From: Clostridium porci
GTDB lineage: Bacteria > Bacillota > Clostridia > Lachnospirales > Lachnospiraceae
Direction: 5' to 3'
DNA length: 64,000 nt
Assembly: GCF_009696375.1 (NCBI RefSeq)
Contig: NZ_VUMD01000019.1
Location: 1 to 64,000, forward strand
Made by a program: the position numbers and the translations under genes. Below the pieces are notes generated by a model. It was not told the DNA's origin, made no database searches, and saw only the letters and a list, made by a program, of their open reading frames with translations. This document shows, piece by piece, positions 9,404-19,629 of the stretch. Numbering within the stretch: position 1 is the stretch's first letter; every line of letters starts with the position of its first letter.

Positions 9404-9936
9404 TATTCAATTCCCTTCCTGGCAGCGATTCCTTCTGTAAAGGGATGCTTGCGCAGCTTCATCTCCGTTAGATAATCCGCATAGGAGCACAAGGCTTCGG
9501 AGGGATTCCGGCCTGTAAGAATCACCTCCAAAGCCTCCGGCCGCTCCTTCAGTGCAGCAATAAGGGCCATCTCATCCACAAAGCCCAGATTAACCGCTCC
9601 TATTACCTCATCCAGAATAAGCAAATCATATCCGTCTCCCCCCTCTTTTCCTGCTGCCACACGCCAGGCTTCCTTAAAGCTGCGCCCATAGTAAAGCTCT
9701 GCCTCCTTACGGGTTTCTGGTGACATCTGCCAGGAAAATCCAAAATTCCGGAAACAGGGCATAAGCGTAATTCCCGGAAGCAACGGAAGGCTGATAACCT
9801 CCCCCGAATCTTCTGTTTTCAAAAACCTGGAAATTAGCACTCTTCTCCCCCGCCCGGCAGCCCGGACAGCCGCTCCTAAAGCCGCTGTAGTTTTTCCCTT
9901 TCCATCTCCGCAGTATATATGGATCAGCCCTTTCAT
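9400..9936 (-). CDS. cobO: Corrinoid adenosyltransferase (CobA/BtuR family)
   Basis: 178 residues; transfers adenosyl from ATP to the cobalt of cob(I)alamin or cobyrinic acid diamide. Seen: P-loop GDGKGKTTAALGAAVRAAGRG at the N-terminus and LLILDEVIGAVNLGFV in the middle, both diagnostic. Overlaps the upstream helicase gene by four bases and the convergent sulfatase by four. No other cobalamin genes nearby, so it may serve salvage. Confidence 0.9.
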   Translation of the reverse strand: MKGLIHIYCGDGKGKTTAALGAAVRAAGRGRRVLISRFLKTEDSGEVISLPLLPGITLMPCFRNFGFSWQMSPETRKEAELYYGRSFKEAWRVAAGKEGGDGYDLLILDEVIGAVNLGFVDEMALIAALKERPEALEVILTGRNPSEALCSYADYLTEMKLRKHPFTEGIAARKGIEY

Positions 9937-11759
9937 GACCTTACCTCCTCTATGAATCTTGATACTTCCTGCCTCTTATGGTAGCGTTCTTTTACATAGT
10001 AGAGATGGAGCCTCTCTTTTGCTCTGGTCATAGCCACATAGAACAGCCGCCTCTCCTCCTCTACGTCAGGCTCCAACACTGCCTTGTGATGGGGCGTAAT
10101 GCCCTCATTGGCATCCAGTATAAAAACCACCCGGTACTCCAGACCCTTAGCGCTGTGCATGGTCATGAGGCTTACGCCAAAGCCCTTTTCATTCCGGCTT
10201 CGGGCTTGCAGCAGCAGCTGCTCCTTATATTCTCCCATGTGAGCAAACCAATCCTCACAGGTCTTAAAACCAGAGGCGCTCTCCTGAAGCTGATCCAGCA
10301 GCTCCAGCAGCTCCTCCGGCTTCATGCGCCTGTCTTTTGCATACTCCCGGATATAGCCGTCATACTCCACAGCCTTACGTATATAGTTTACCGCAGCGGC
10401 AGGAGCCATATTCTTAAGCATCATTAAATCATATTCCAGCTGCTCGACGCGATCCACCATCCAGCTCTTATCCTGATAGAAGGACTTTACTGCCTCCCAG
10501 CTGACCCTCTGACCCTCTAAAGCATCCCGGCTGATATAGCGCTTAGGACGGTTGATAATGGTTAGAATGTTCCCCCGGCTCAGATCACCTTGGGCTGCCC
10601 CTATGTAAGCCAGCACATTTTTCGCAATCCAGTGATCATACAGATTGGGAAGGGTATCCCCCATGGAAAAGGGTATATTATACTCCATCAGCTTTTCAAC
10701 CAGAAGCCTCGGCCCAAGGTTGGTGCGGTATAGGACTGCCATGTGCTCATAGGGGATTCCCATCTCAGCGTAGGACTTAAGCTCCGATGCAATGGCGGTG
10801 GTTTCCTCTGTGGGACTTGGCCATTCCTTTATGATTACATCCCGGCCATTGCCTCTGGCTGCCCGTATTTTCTTGGTAAATCTGGTACGATTGTGACAGA
10901 TAACCCGACAGGCCGCTTCCACGATCTGGCGGCTGGAGCGGTAATTGGTGTCTAGCAGCAAAGTTTTCGCCCCAGGATAATCCCGCTCAAAGCCCAGCAT
11001 CAGCTCCGGCTTGGCCCCGCGGAAGCGGTAAATAGACTGATCGTCATCCCCAACGATAAAAAGGTTGTTTCTGGGCCGGGACAGCATTTTTACAATTTCA
11101 TACTGAATTCGGTTAATATCCTGAAATTCATCGATCAGTATATATTGATATTTGTTCTGCCAGGCAGCCAGAATATCCTTCCTCTCCTTTAAGAGTTCAT
11201 AACACATTACCAGCATATCGTCAAAGTCCAAAAGCCCAGTTTGCCTTAACCGCCTCTCATATTCCTGGTACAGCTTTTTAAACACAGCCTCAGGGCAGTT
11301 TTTTGAATAGTAATAATCCAGACTTAACTGTTCCCCCTTTACCAGGCTGATTTCACTTAGAACTGCATTAATAAATTCTCCCTCATCTTCTATCTCTAGC
11401 TCGCACCCCTCCAGAGCCTCCCGGATAAAGCGGACTCTCTGCTCCTCCCTCACAATATCGGCAGCCTGGTAGCGGTAAGCCAGCTTTAACATGAGAAAAA
11501 AGACAGAATGAAAGGTTCCAAAGGAAACCCTGTTACATCCTGCCTGAGTTATCTGCTCATACCTTTCTTTCATCTCTCTGGCTGCTGCCCTGGTAAAGGT
11601 AATCACCAGGATGTCCCCCGGCTCCACTCCAGCCTTCTCCGTAAGATACCGAACCCGGTTGGTAATGACTGTGGTCTTTCCTGAACCGGGTCCTGCCAGT
11701 ACCAGCATAGGGCCTTTTCCATGCCGGATTGCCTTTTTCTGTATTTCATTTAATGCCAT
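9933..11759 (-). CDS. UvrD/Rep-type ATP-dependent DNA helicase
   Basis: 608-residue superfamily 1A helicase. Motif I LAGPGSGKTTVITNRV, motif II LIDEFQDIN, motif III GDDDQSIYRFRGA, motif IV LDTNYRSSRQIVEAA, motif VI FYVAMTRAKERLHLYYV. Shorter than PcrA/UvrD (about 720 residues) and lacking their C-terminal extension, so it is a separate accessory helicase. The stop overlaps the start of the adenosyltransferase gene. Confidence 0.92.
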   Translation of the reverse strand: MALNEIQKKAIRHGKGPMLVLAGPGSGKTTVITNRVRYLTEKAGVEPGDILVITFTRAAAREMKERYEQITQAGCNRVSFGTFHSVFFLMLKLAYRYQAADIVREEQRVRFIREALEGCELEIEDEGEFINAVLSEISLVKGEQLSLDYYYSKNCPEAVFKKLYQEYERRLRQTGLLDFDDMLVMCYELLKERKDILAAWQNKYQYILIDEFQDINRIQYEIVKMLSRPRNNLFIVGDDDQSIYRFRGAKPELMLGFERDYPGAKTLLLDTNYRSSRQIVEAACRVICHNRTRFTKKIRAARGNGRDVIIKEWPSPTEETTAIASELKSYAEMGIPYEHMAVLYRTNLGPRLLVEKLMEYNIPFSMGDTLPNLYDHWIAKNVLAYIGAAQGDLSRGNILTIINRPKRYISRDALEGQRVSWEAVKSFYQDKSWMVDRVEQLEYDLMMLKNMAPAAAVNYIRKAVEYDGYIREYAKDRRMKPEELLELLDQLQESASGFKTCEDWFAHMGEYKEQLLLQARSRNEKGFGVSLMTMHSAKGLEYRVVFILDANEGITPHHKAVLEPDVEEERRLFYVAMTRAKERLHLYYVKERYHKRQEVSRFIEEVRS

Positions 11760-11766
11760 GAAGTCT

Positions 11767-13224
11767 TTATCCTTGTTCCTGCAATAAATGGATTCCCTTG
11801 CGGATTCGCTCCAGGGATTCCTCTTTCCCCAGCACCTCCATAATCTCAGTTGCTCCCGCCGGCGTCATCTGCTTTCCAGATAGGGCTGTTCGGATCGGCC
11901 ACATTACAAAGCCTGTTTTAACGCCTGTAGCCTCCACATACTTTGAGAGAGCTGTATAGAGAGCGCCGTTTGAAAAGTCCTCCTGAGCTTCCAGCACAGG
12001 AAGGAGATCGGCCAGCACCTTTAGGGAGGTCTGAGCGTTGGTCTTCATCTTCTTATGAGTGTACATGGCAACGTCATATTCCGGAAGTGTCTCAAAAAAA
12101 TCAATATGTCCCTGAATATCAGGGAATACCTCAATTCTGGTTTTTACCATAGACGCAATCTTTTTAAGATCCAAGGGCTTCTTAATCACTGCCTTAAGGT
12201 AAGGCTCTGCCATCTCATAAAACCTGTCAAATTCCATGGCCTTCATATACTCGCCATTCATCCAGCGCAGCTTGGTCATATCAAATACAGCCGACGACTT
12301 GCTCATACGGTGATAGTTAAATTCCCGGATCATTTCCTCCAGAGAAAAAATTTCCCTGTTATCCTCCGGAGACCAGCCAAGCAAAGCCACATAGTTCACC
12401 ACTGCCTCAGAGATAAAGCCCTGCTCTATCAAATCCTCAAATGAGGAATGTCCGCTCCTCTTACTCAACTTGTGATGCTGCTCATCTGTAATAAGGGGAC
12501 AGTGGACATAAACCGGCACTTCCCAGCCAAAGGCTTCATATAGGCGGTTGTACTTAGGTGAGGAGGACAGATACTCATTGCCTCTGACCACATGGGTAAT
12601 ACCCATGAGATGGTCATCTACTACATTGGCAAAATTATAGGTGGGATATCCGTCGGATTTGATAAGAACCATATCATCCAATTCGGAATTGTCCACAGTA
12701 ATATCTCCGTATATTTCATCCTTAAAGGTAGTGGAGCCTGTAACCGGATTATTCTGGCGGATCACATACGGAATGCCTGCTGCCAGCTTCGCTTCCACTT
12801 CCTCCTTTGAAAGGTGCAGGCAATGCTTGTCATAGGCCATAATCTCCTCGCCGTTTACCGTGGTCTTAAGCGAGGAGAGACGCTGAGGAGTGCAAAAGCA
12901 ATAATAAGCCTCCCCCTTTTCAACCAGTTTTTTGGCGTACTCCAAATAGATCCCTGATGCCTGACGCTCACTCTGGACATAGGGTCCGCAGCCGCCGTCC
13001 TTATCAGGCCCTTCATCGTGAATGAGTCCTGTATCCTTAAGTGTTTGGTATATAATCTCCACTGCGCCTTCCACATAGCGCTCCTGATCCGTATCCTCTA
13101 TACGGAGAAGAAACTCTCCTCCCTCGTGCTTCGCAATCAAATACGCATACAATGCGGTTCTTAAGTTTCCTACATGCATCCTTCCCGTGGGGCTGGGTGC
13201 GTACCTTGTCCTTACTTTGCTCAT
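11767..13224 (-). CDS. gltX: Glutamyl-tRNA synthetase
   Basis: 485 residues; charges tRNA-Glu. HIGH-type motif [21 protein letters not shown] and KMSKS-type motif KLSKRSG are present, with the class Ib Glu fold. Start fixed at the ATG preceded by GATAGGAG; a longer frame upstream is untranslated. Whether it is discriminating or also charges tRNA-Gln cannot be told here. Has its own promoter, with a 13-base palindrome just downstream. Confidence 0.96.
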   Translation of the reverse strand: MSKVRTRYAPSPTGRMHVGNLRTALYAYLIAKHEGGEFLLRIEDTDQERYVEGAVEIIYQTLKDTGLIHDEGPDKDGGCGPYVQSERQASGIYLEYAKKLVEKGEAYYCFCTPQRLSSLKTTVNGEEIMAYDKHCLHLSKEEVEAKLAAGIPYVIRQNNPVTGSTTFKDEIYGDITVDNSELDDMVLIKSDGYPTYNFANVVDDHLMGITHVVRGNEYLSSSPKYNRLYEAFGWEVPVYVHCPLITDEQHHKLSKRSGHSSFEDLIEQGFISEAVVNYVALLGWSPEDNREIFSLEEMIREFNYHRMSKSSAVFDMTKLRWMNGEYMKAMEFDRFYEMAEPYLKAVIKKPLDLKKIASMVKTRIEVFPDIQGHIDFFETLPEYDVAMYTHKKMKTNAQTSLKVLADLLPVLEAQEDFSNGALYTALSKYVEATGVKTGFVMWPIRTALSGKQMTPAGATEIMEVLGKEESLERIRKGIHLLQEQG

Positions 13225-13287
13225 CTTCTTGATTCTCCTATCATTCCCCGGCAGTTTCTGCCTTCGCTGCTGACTGTTACTGAAACA

Positions 13288-13329
13288 GTTCACAGTGAAC
13301 ATTATATAACGAAGGTCAAAAAAAGACAA
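13288..13329 (-). promoter_or_regulatory. gltX promoter with palindromic operator candidate
   Basis: Minus strand: TTGTCT (13329-13324, overlapping the pnp terminator), 17-base spacer, TATAAT (13306-13301). The 13-base palindrome GTTCAC-A-GTGAAC (13288-13300) abuts the -10 where transcription should start. Confidence 0.5.
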
Positions 13330-13353
13330 TGCCCGATTTTTTCAGGCATTGTC
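13318..13353 (-). terminator. Terminator downstream of pnp
   Basis: Perfect 9-bp stem GACAATGCC/GGCATTGTC with an 11-base loop; on the minus strand it runs into seven T. Ends the rpsO-pnp unit. The intervening 140 bases after the pnp stop hold no gene. Confidence 0.8.
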
Positions 13354-13492
13354 CGTTTGCTTTTATTTGAATGTTGAAGCCTCTGCGTCTGCCACGAATT
13401 TATAATATCAGAGGGCATCCAGACAAGCGTTTCCTGCCAGGACTACGGAGCAGACCTCAAGCAGGGCTGCAAAATCACAGCTGCTTTTCTTT

Positions 13493-15583
13493 TCATTCCA
13501 AGTCACTAGGCCTCATGGTCAGGTTAATTCTTCCCATCTTGTCAACCTCAGTCACCTTTACAGTAACCTCATCTCCAATATTCACAACATCCTCTACCTT
13601 GCCCACCCGATTGTCAGCCAGCTTGGAAATGTGAACCATACCGTCCTTGTTAGGAGCCAGCTCCACAAAGGCTCCAAAATTCATGATGCGCACCACTCTG
13701 CCGTTGAACACCATGCCTGGCTCGATATCAGTCACAATACCTGTAATGATAGACATAGCCTTATCAATCATAGCCTCGTCTGTACCGCAGATACTTACAG
13801 AACCGTCATCTGTTATATCAATCTTAACACCGGTTTCCTCGATGATTTTATTAATAACCTTGCCCTGCTTACCCACTACATCGCCAATCTTCTGGGGATC
13901 AATGGTCAGCTGCTTAATCTTAGGAGCATACGGACTTAAATGCTTTCTCGGCTCAGAGATAACAGGCATCATGACCTTCTCCAGAATATACATTCTGGCT
14001 TCTTTCGTTTTTGCGATTGCCTCTTCAATAATCGGACGAGTAAGGCCGTGAATCTTAATATCCATCTGGATTGCAGTGATGCCGTTCCTTGTTCCGCCTA
14101 CCTTAAAATCCATATCTCCAAAGAAATCCTCCAGACCCTGAATATCAGTCAGCACCAAATAATCATCATCCGTATCGCCTGTAACCAGACCACAGGAAAT
14201 GCCTGCAACCATCTCCTTAATCGGTACGCCTGCCGCCATTAGGGACAGAGTAGAAGCACAGATGCTTGCCTGAGAGGTGGAACCGTTGGACTCCATGGTC
14301 TCAGATACAGTGCGGATAGCATAGGGAAATTCCTCCGTACTTGGAAGCACAGGAAGCAAGGCCCGCTCCGCCAGAGCGCCGTGTCCGATCTCCCGGCGGC
14401 CCGGCCCCCGGCTAGGCTTTGTCTCTCCCACGGAAAAGGAAGGGAAGTTGTAGTGGTGCATATACCGTTTGCTTGTCTCATTTTCATCCAAACCATCAAC
14501 CCTCTGGGCCTCTGACAGCGGAGCCAGGGTGCAGGCATTGAGAATCTGGGTCTGTCCGCGGGTGAACATACCGGAACCGTGTACTCTTGGAAGAAGGTCA
14601 ATCTCAGCAGCCAGATGGCGGATCTCGTTGATTGCCCGGCCGTCAGGACGCTTATGATCCTTTAAAATCATCTTGCGGACAGTCTTCTTCTCATATTGGT
14701 AGATTGCCTCACCCAGTATATTCAGCCATTCCTCGTTATCTGCAAACGCTTCCTCAAGGCGGGCAGTAATCTCCGCAATATTGCCTTCCCGTGTCTGCTT
14801 GTCGTCTGTAAATACGGCCCCCTCCATCTCAGTAGGCGGTACAATCTCCTTTATGGCAGAAAAAAGCTCCTCAGGAACGGCACAGCTTTCGTAGGTATGC
14901 TTCTCTTTGCCGCACTCAGCTACGATGGTGTCGATAAATTTGATTATCTCCTGATTTACCTCGTGGGCCTTGAAAATAGCTTCGATCATCTTCTGCTCAG
15001 GAACCTCGTTGGCTCCCGCTTCAATCATGATCACCTTTTCTCTGGTAGAGGCCACTGTAAGAGCCATATCGGAAGCCTTTTTCTGAGCGGCCGTAGGATT
15101 GATCACGAACTCGCCGTCCACGAGGCCTACTTGGGTAGTTGCGCAGGGGCCGTCAAATGGAATATCTGAAATGCTGGTGGCGATTGCTGCTCCCAGCATA
15201 GCAGTAAGCTCAGGACTGCAGTCCGGGTCAACGGACATAACAATGTTGTCCAGGGTTACGTCATTGCGGTAGTCCTTAGGAAACAGGGGACGCATGGGAC
15301 GGTCGATTACACGGCAGGTAAGAACTGCGTTTTCGGAAGCCTTGCCCTCCCGCTTATTGAATCCGCCCGGAATCTTTCCCACAGAATACAGCTTTTCTCC
15401 ATACTCTACGCTAAGGGGAAAGAAATCAATGCCCTCTCTTGGCTTGGCAGACGCAGTTGCCGTAGACAGCACAACAGTATCGCCGTAATGCATAAATGCT
15501 GCGCCGTTGGCCTGTGCTGCCACTCTGCCTACCTCTACGGTCAGCTTACGGCCTGCCAGATCCATGCTGAAACTCTTGAACAT
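13493..15583 (-). CDS. pnp: Polyribonucleotide nucleotidyltransferase
   Basis: 696 residues; phosphorolytic 3'-5' exoribonuclease of mRNA turnover. Two RNase PH-like domains (GKIPGGFNKREGK in the first; RVHGSGMFTRGQTQ and GDTDDDYLVLTDIQGLEDFFGDMDFKVGGT in the second), a KH domain (IGDVVGKQGKVINKIIEETG) and a C-terminal S1 domain. Start set at the ATG after AAAAGGAGG. Follows rpsO, the usual arrangement, separated by a hairpin. Confidence 0.97.
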   Translation of the reverse strand: MFKSFSMDLAGRKLTVEVGRVAAQANGAAFMHYGDTVVLSTATASAKPREGIDFFPLSVEYGEKLYSVGKIPGGFNKREGKASENAVLTCRVIDRPMRPLFPKDYRNDVTLDNIVMSVDPDCSPELTAMLGAAIATSISDIPFDGPCATTQVGLVDGEFVINPTAAQKKASDMALTVASTREKVIMIEAGANEVPEQKMIEAIFKAHEVNQEIIKFIDTIVAECGKEKHTYESCAVPEELFSAIKEIVPPTEMEGAVFTDDKQTREGNIAEITARLEEAFADNEEWLNILGEAIYQYEKKTVRKMILKDHKRPDGRAINEIRHLAAEIDLLPRVHGSGMFTRGQTQILNACTLAPLSEAQRVDGLDENETSKRYMHHYNFPSFSVGETKPSRGPGRREIGHGALAERALLPVLPSTEEFPYAIRTVSETMESNGSTSQASICASTLSLMAAGVPIKEMVAGISCGLVTGDTDDDYLVLTDIQGLEDFFGDMDFKVGGTRNGITAIQMDIKIHGLTRPIIEEAIAKTKEARMYILEKVMMPVISEPRKHLSPYAPKIKQLTIDPQKIGDVVGKQGKVINKIIEETGVKIDITDDGSVSICGTDEAMIDKAMSIITGIVTDIEPGMVFNGRVVRIMNFGAFVELAPNKDGMVHISKLADNRVGKVEDVVNIGDEVTVKVTEVDKMGRINLTMRPSDLE

Positions 15584-15746
15584 AATGGTGCCTCCTTTTC
15601 TTTCATACAAATGATTTGCTTTGGACAGAAGACGCCGAAACTACTGATCTGCCTGCCGGAACAAGGAGAGCTTCCCTCCTGCAGGTACATCAGCGGTCTC
15701 GGAGCAACCCTGCCCGTTATTGGTTCCCTGGTTTTGAAAGCAAAGA

Positions 15747-15773
15747 TAGGGTGGAGTTATTTTCTCCACCCTA
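15747..15773 (-). terminator. rpsO-pnp intergenic hairpin
   Basis: Ten-bp stem (TAGGGTGGAG/CTCCACCCTA) with a 7-base loop, six bases past the rpsO stop. On the minus strand the following sequence is only moderately T-rich, so it is more likely a partial terminator or mRNA-processing hairpin than a full stop. Confidence 0.6.
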
Positions 15774-15778
15774 ATTAA

Positions 15779-16045
15779 TTACTTTCTGATACCAAGCTTT
15801 TCAATTAATGCACGATAGCCTTCCAGATCCGTCTTCTTTAAGTAATCCAGAAGCCCTCTTCTCTGTCCAACCATCATCAGAAGTCCTCTTCTGGAGTGGT
15901 GATCCTTAGGATTCTGCTTTAAGTGCTCTGTCAGTTCTGAGATCCTCTCTGTAAGAATCGCGATCTGAACCTCCGGTGAACCTGTGTCACCAGGCTTACG
16001 CCCGTACTCCGCAATAATCTGTGCTTTCTTTTCCTTTGAAATCAT
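15779..16045 (-). CDS. rpsO: 30S ribosomal protein S15
   Basis: 88 residues, the standard S15 length. Typical start ([20 protein letters not shown]), [15 protein letters not shown] and the [22 protein letters not shown] helix. ATG follows AAAGGAGG; the in-frame extension upstream is leader. Leader 16046-16225 could carry the S15 autoregulatory structure, but I cannot fold it with confidence. Confidence 0.97.
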   Translation of the reverse strand: MISKEKKAQIIAEYGRKPGDTGSPEVQIAILTERISELTEHLKQNPKDHHSRRGLLMMVGQRRGLLDYLKKTDLEGYRALIEKLGIRK

Positions 16046-16226
16046 GGCCCTTCCTCCTTTTATAATTAAACTCACCGTAAACCAGGCTGTCGGCTGGAGT
16101 AACCAGATAACCGGGCATCGGCGCTTATTTCCGCAAGAGCAAGGCTCCAAGGTCAGGCTGGACTGGCTTAGGCACTGCCTGCGGCGTTAAATAATCTTCT
16201 GACGACTATTTAACTCATACCGGTTC

Positions 16227-16255
16227 AGTATAGCATAGTCTGCTCCATCTGTAAA
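16227..16255 (-). promoter_or_regulatory. Promoter of rpsO-pnp
   Basis: Minus strand: TTTACA (16255-16250), 17-base spacer, TATACT (16232-16227) with TGC extending the -10. Strong match, giving rpsO a transcript of its own and a leader of about 170 bases. Confidence 0.7.
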
Positions 16256-16258
16256 TAT

Positions 16259-17239
16259 TTATTTTATTTCTCTTCTGTCATTTTGCCCAATTTTATCCAG
16301 TCTAATCTCAGGATGTTTTTTAAAATAACCGGCAGCAAAGGCTTTGTCCAGCTCAATCCTGGCTTTCAGCTCCTCCAGAGAGCCAAAGGTTTGCTCCGGC
16401 CGTTCAAAGGCCAGCAGCTGAACCTCGATTGTCTCACCATAGATATCACGATTCAGATCAAAGATATGCGTTTCCACTCCGATGGGATACTCTCCCTTTA
16501 CAGTAGGCTTACAGCCAATATTGGTAACTCCTCTGTAGAAAGAGCCATTCACACAAACTCTGGAGACATAGACACCCTTCTTTGGCAGGTGCTTGTTGGA
16601 CGGCGGCATCAGGTTTGCTGTGGGAAATCCCAGAACGGCCGCTCCCATGTGATTGCCATGAACCACCTCTCCATGGATGGCATATGGCTCTCCCAACAGG
16701 GCATTGGCCTTCTCCACATTGCCCTTTACCAGCTCCTCCCGTATATAGGTGCTGCTGATATCTCTTGCCGCATCCTTCTCCTTTTCAATAACGCAGAGGC
16801 GGTAGCCACATTCTGCCGCAAGCTCCCTCAGAAGCTTTGCGCTGCCCGCCCCCTGATAGCCAAAGCTGCAGTCAGGGCCAACGACAATTACCTTTGCATT
16901 CATCCTTCCAGACAGGATATTTCTAACAAAATCCTCCGGGCCCATATGGCGGATCGCCTCTGTAAAAGGATATTCAACCAGGTAGTCGATCCCCATTTTC
17001 TCCATGTTGGCTCTCCGCTCCTGATTGGTGGTAATGACAGTCTGCTTCTCACCGTCTGCTATACTAGACGGAACGGAATCGAAGGTAAAGATTGCTGTAG
17101 CATAGCCCAGCTCCTCCTTGAGCTCCTCCATGATTCTTAGCAGCTTCTGGTGTCCTCTGTGTCTTCCGTCAAATTTCCCCAATGTGACAATCGTAGGTTC
17201 TTTAATCTGAAACTCTGTCGTATCTGTTATATACCTCAT
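16259..17239 (-). CDS. ribF: Bifunctional riboflavin kinase/FAD synthetase
   Basis: 326 residues; makes FMN then FAD. N-terminal nucleotidyl-transferase domain (VTLGKFDGRHRGHQKLL, ISSTYIREELVKGNVEKANALLG) and C-terminal flavokinase domain (HGNHMGAAVLGFPTANL, KGVYVSRV). Downstream of truB in the usual order. Confidence 0.95.
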   Translation of the reverse strand: MRYITDTTEFQIKEPTIVTLGKFDGRHRGHQKLLRIMEELKEELGYATAIFTFDSVPSSIADGEKQTVITTNQERRANMEKMGIDYLVEYPFTEAIRHMGPEDFVRNILSGRMNAKVIVVGPDCSFGYQGAGSAKLLRELAAECGYRLCVIEKEKDAARDISSTYIREELVKGNVEKANALLGEPYAIHGEVVHGNHMGAAVLGFPTANLMPPSNKHLPKKGVYVSRVCVNGSFYRGVTNIGCKPTVKGEYPIGVETHIFDLNRDIYGETIEVQLLAFERPEQTFGSLEELKARIELDKAFAAGYFKKHPEIRLDKIGQNDRREIK

Positions 17240-17291
17240 CCTGCTATTCCTCTTTTTCTTCCTGGTCCCTCCGTCTTTGGATCTGCTCAGT

Positions 17292-18218
17292 TCAGGAGGG
17301 AAGGAACATCTTCCAAGGCTTCCACCAGCTTTTATCCTGCCGGTACTGGTAAACTCCTAAAAACTGTCCCTGACTGTTATATATCCTGAACATCTGGCCT
17401 TCACTTGGCTCTCCTCCTCCCCCCGCTTTTCCAAAATCCAACTGATTTTTAAAAAGGGGATTGCCATTACAGAGCAGCGCGTCAGCTTCTGGTTTTGCGG
17501 CAAGAGCGGGATAGGAGCTCAGGGCCTCCTCCACCGGAAGAATATATGCCGTAAGCCTGCCCTCATCCCTGACCTTCTCAATCTGATCCAGACGAAGGCT
17601 GTCTTTTAACTCAAAGGACTCCACACGGGTGCGGATTAGATGCTCCATACATCCGCCGCAGCCTAGAAGCGCACCGATGTCATGGCAAAGGGTGCGGATG
17701 TAAGTTCCTTTGGAGCAGGTCACCGTCATCCACACTCTGGGCAGCTCTATTTTGGTGACGGAAATGTCCAGAATCTGTACCTTTCTGGCCTGACGCTCTA
17801 CCTCCCTTCCTGCTCTGGCAAGATCGCAAAGCTTCTTGCCCTTCACCTTAAGGGCTGAATACATAGGCGGTATCTGGGCATATTCACCCAGAAAGCCTGC
17901 AATGGCCGTTTCCACCTGCTCCTGGGCCAGCTTCAGATCTGGCTCCTGGGCCTTAGCAAGTATACGGCCTGTGGTATCCTGCGTGTCCGTAACCTGTCCT
18001 AAAAGCATTACAGTTTCATAGGTCTTGGTCTTATCCATCAACAGATCACAGAGCTTTGTACCCATCCCCAGACATACAGGAAGAACTCCCTCTGCCGCCG
18101 GATCTAGCGTTCCGGTGTGTCCGATCTTTTTTTGCTTTAAAATTCCTCTGAGCCGGGCTACCACATCATGGGAGGTATAGCCCGGCTCCTTATATATGTT
18201 TATGATTCCGTGATACAT
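17292..18218 (-). CDS. truB: tRNA pseudouridine-55 synthase
   Basis: 308 residues; forms pseudouridine 55 in the T-loop. Catalytic motif HTGTLDPAAEGVLPVCLG with the nucleophilic Asp, KTYE, then CSKGTYIRTLCHDIG. Start placed at the ATG behind AAAGGA rather than at the longer frame that would run into nrnA. Confidence 0.95.
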   Translation of the reverse strand: MYHGIINIYKEPGYTSHDVVARLRGILKQKKIGHTGTLDPAAEGVLPVCLGMGTKLCDLLMDKTKTYETVMLLGQVTDTQDTTGRILAKAQEPDLKLAQEQVETAIAGFLGEYAQIPPMYSALKVKGKKLCDLARAGREVERQARKVQILDISVTKIELPRVWMTVTCSKGTYIRTLCHDIGALLGCGGCMEHLIRTRVESFELKDSLRLDQIEKVRDEGRLTAYILPVEEALSSYPALAAKPEADALLCNGNPLFKNQLDFGKAGGGGEPSEGQMFRIYNSQGQFLGVYQYRQDKSWWKPWKMFLPS

Positions 18219-18231
18219 TGTTTCAAATCCT

Positions 18232-19200
18232 TTATATCTCTGAGGAAATGTTCCCCTTAAGCTGCCTGGCAATCTCATTGGAAAGGTTATTAATCACATC
18301 ATGAATGCTTCCATTCATAGAACAGCCTGCGGCTCTCACATGACCGCCGCCGCCGAAATATGCGGCAATTTTACTTACATCCACCTCTTTTTGGGAACGC
18401 ATGCTGACCTTAAACTCCTGGGCGCCTGTTTGATAGATAAAAATTGCTACCTCCACTCCCTCCGTAAGCCGCAGCTGGTCGATGATGCCATCCAGATCCT
18501 TACTGCCCACACCATAAAATTCCATCTCGTTCTGACGAACCGCACTGAAAATGCAGCGGCCTTTAAAAAAGGTAACGCTTTCCAAAAGGGCCCTCCCCAG
18601 AATCTGATTCTGTATATACGTTTTTTTATAAAAGCTGTTGTCAATAATTCCGCCGAAATCGATGCCCTTTTCCATAAGCTTTCCCGCAATTTCCATGGTC
18701 TTTCGGGAAGTGCAGGCGTATTTGAAAACTCCTGTGTCATGCACAATGCCTGTGTACAAGCATTCTGCCACCGTAGTGTCAATCTTATCCTCCTCCATCT
18801 GTCCAAAAAGAACTTCGCAGGTAGAACTGGCATTTTCCTCAACCAGGTTGGTATCCGCATAGCGGGTATTGGTTATGTGATGATCCAGACACAGGCTCCT
18901 TTTTGCCCGCTGCAAATAGCACGCAAACACTCCCAGACGTTCCATACCGCCACTGTCCAGGCAGACACAGAGGTCATATGCCTCTTCATCTGTCTCATGG
19001 CAGATCCGCTCAAAGCCTTTCAGATAAAGAAATTTATCCGCTGCCTCCTCCAAATATACGGAAGCCTTAATATTCGGATAATTCAGTTGAAGATAATTAT
19101 AAAGTCCCAATGTAGATCCCAGGCAGTCCCCATCCGGCCTGATATGTCCCAGAATCGCAACGGAACCGGCATTCTCCAGCATCTGCTGTAAAATTGTCAT
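18232..19200 (-). CDS. nrnA: DHH-family bifunctional oligoribonuclease/PAP phosphatase
   Basis: 322 residues. DHH domain with GHIRPDGDCLGS, CLDSGGMERLG and LDHHITNTRYAD (metal ligands), and DHHA1 domain ending GGGGHVRAAGC. NrnA degrades nanoRNAs and pAp. The start overlaps the rbfA stop by one base (TAATG), so translation is coupled. Confidence 0.92.
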   Translation of the reverse strand: MTILQQMLENAGSVAILGHIRPDGDCLGSTLGLYNYLQLNYPNIKASVYLEEAADKFLYLKGFERICHETDEEAYDLCVCLDSGGMERLGVFACYLQRAKRSLCLDHHITNTRYADTNLVEENASSTCEVLFGQMEEDKIDTTVAECLYTGIVHDTGVFKYACTSRKTMEIAGKLMEKGIDFGGIIDNSFYKKTYIQNQILGRALLESVTFFKGRCIFSAVRQNEMEFYGVGSKDLDGIIDQLRLTEGVEVAIFIYQTGAQEFKVSMRSQKEVDVSKIAAYFGGGGHVRAAGCSMNGSIHDVINNLSNEIARQLKGNISSEI

Positions 19201-19604
19201 TATAGCTCCTCCTTATCTTCTTCCATCCCTTTCTCGTCATCGTCCTCCTGAATGCCCTGTGTGACCTCGTCAATCAGCCTTGACATCGTAACGCCGTACT
19301 CTATCGACTGATCCAGAATAAATTTCAGCTCCGGCGTATTTCTCAGATTAATTCTTCTTGCCAATTCCCGGCGAACATAGCCTTCCGCACTCTTTAAGCC
19401 CTGGATAGTGGCTTTTGAAGCTTCCTCATCTCCCAGAACACTGATATATGCCTTACAGTACTTTAAGTCAGGCGTAACCTCAACTGCCACTACAGAGGTC
19501 ATAGGATGGATTCTCGGATCCTTGATTCCCAGGCGAATAATCTCGCTTAACTCCCTCTGAACCTCCATATTAACTCTGGTATTCTTTATACTATTTTTAC
19601 GCAT
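19200..19604 (-). CDS. rbfA: Ribosome-binding factor A
   Basis: 134 residues; 30S maturation factor with a type II KH fold. Recognisable RVNMEVQRELSEIIRLGIKDPRI and LKYCKAYISVLG. Start taken at the ATG after AGAGGAG, which clears the infB stop by 25 bases. Acidic tail EDDDEKGMEEDKEEL. Confidence 0.95.
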   Translation of the reverse strand: MRKNSIKNTRVNMEVQRELSEIIRLGIKDPRIHPMTSVVAVEVTPDLKYCKAYISVLGDEEASKATIQGLKSAEGYVRRELARRINLRNTPELKFILDQSIEYGVTMSRLIDEVTQGIQEDDDEKGMEEDKEEL

Positions 19605-19629
19605 GTAACTCCTCTCTTGCCTCAGGAGC

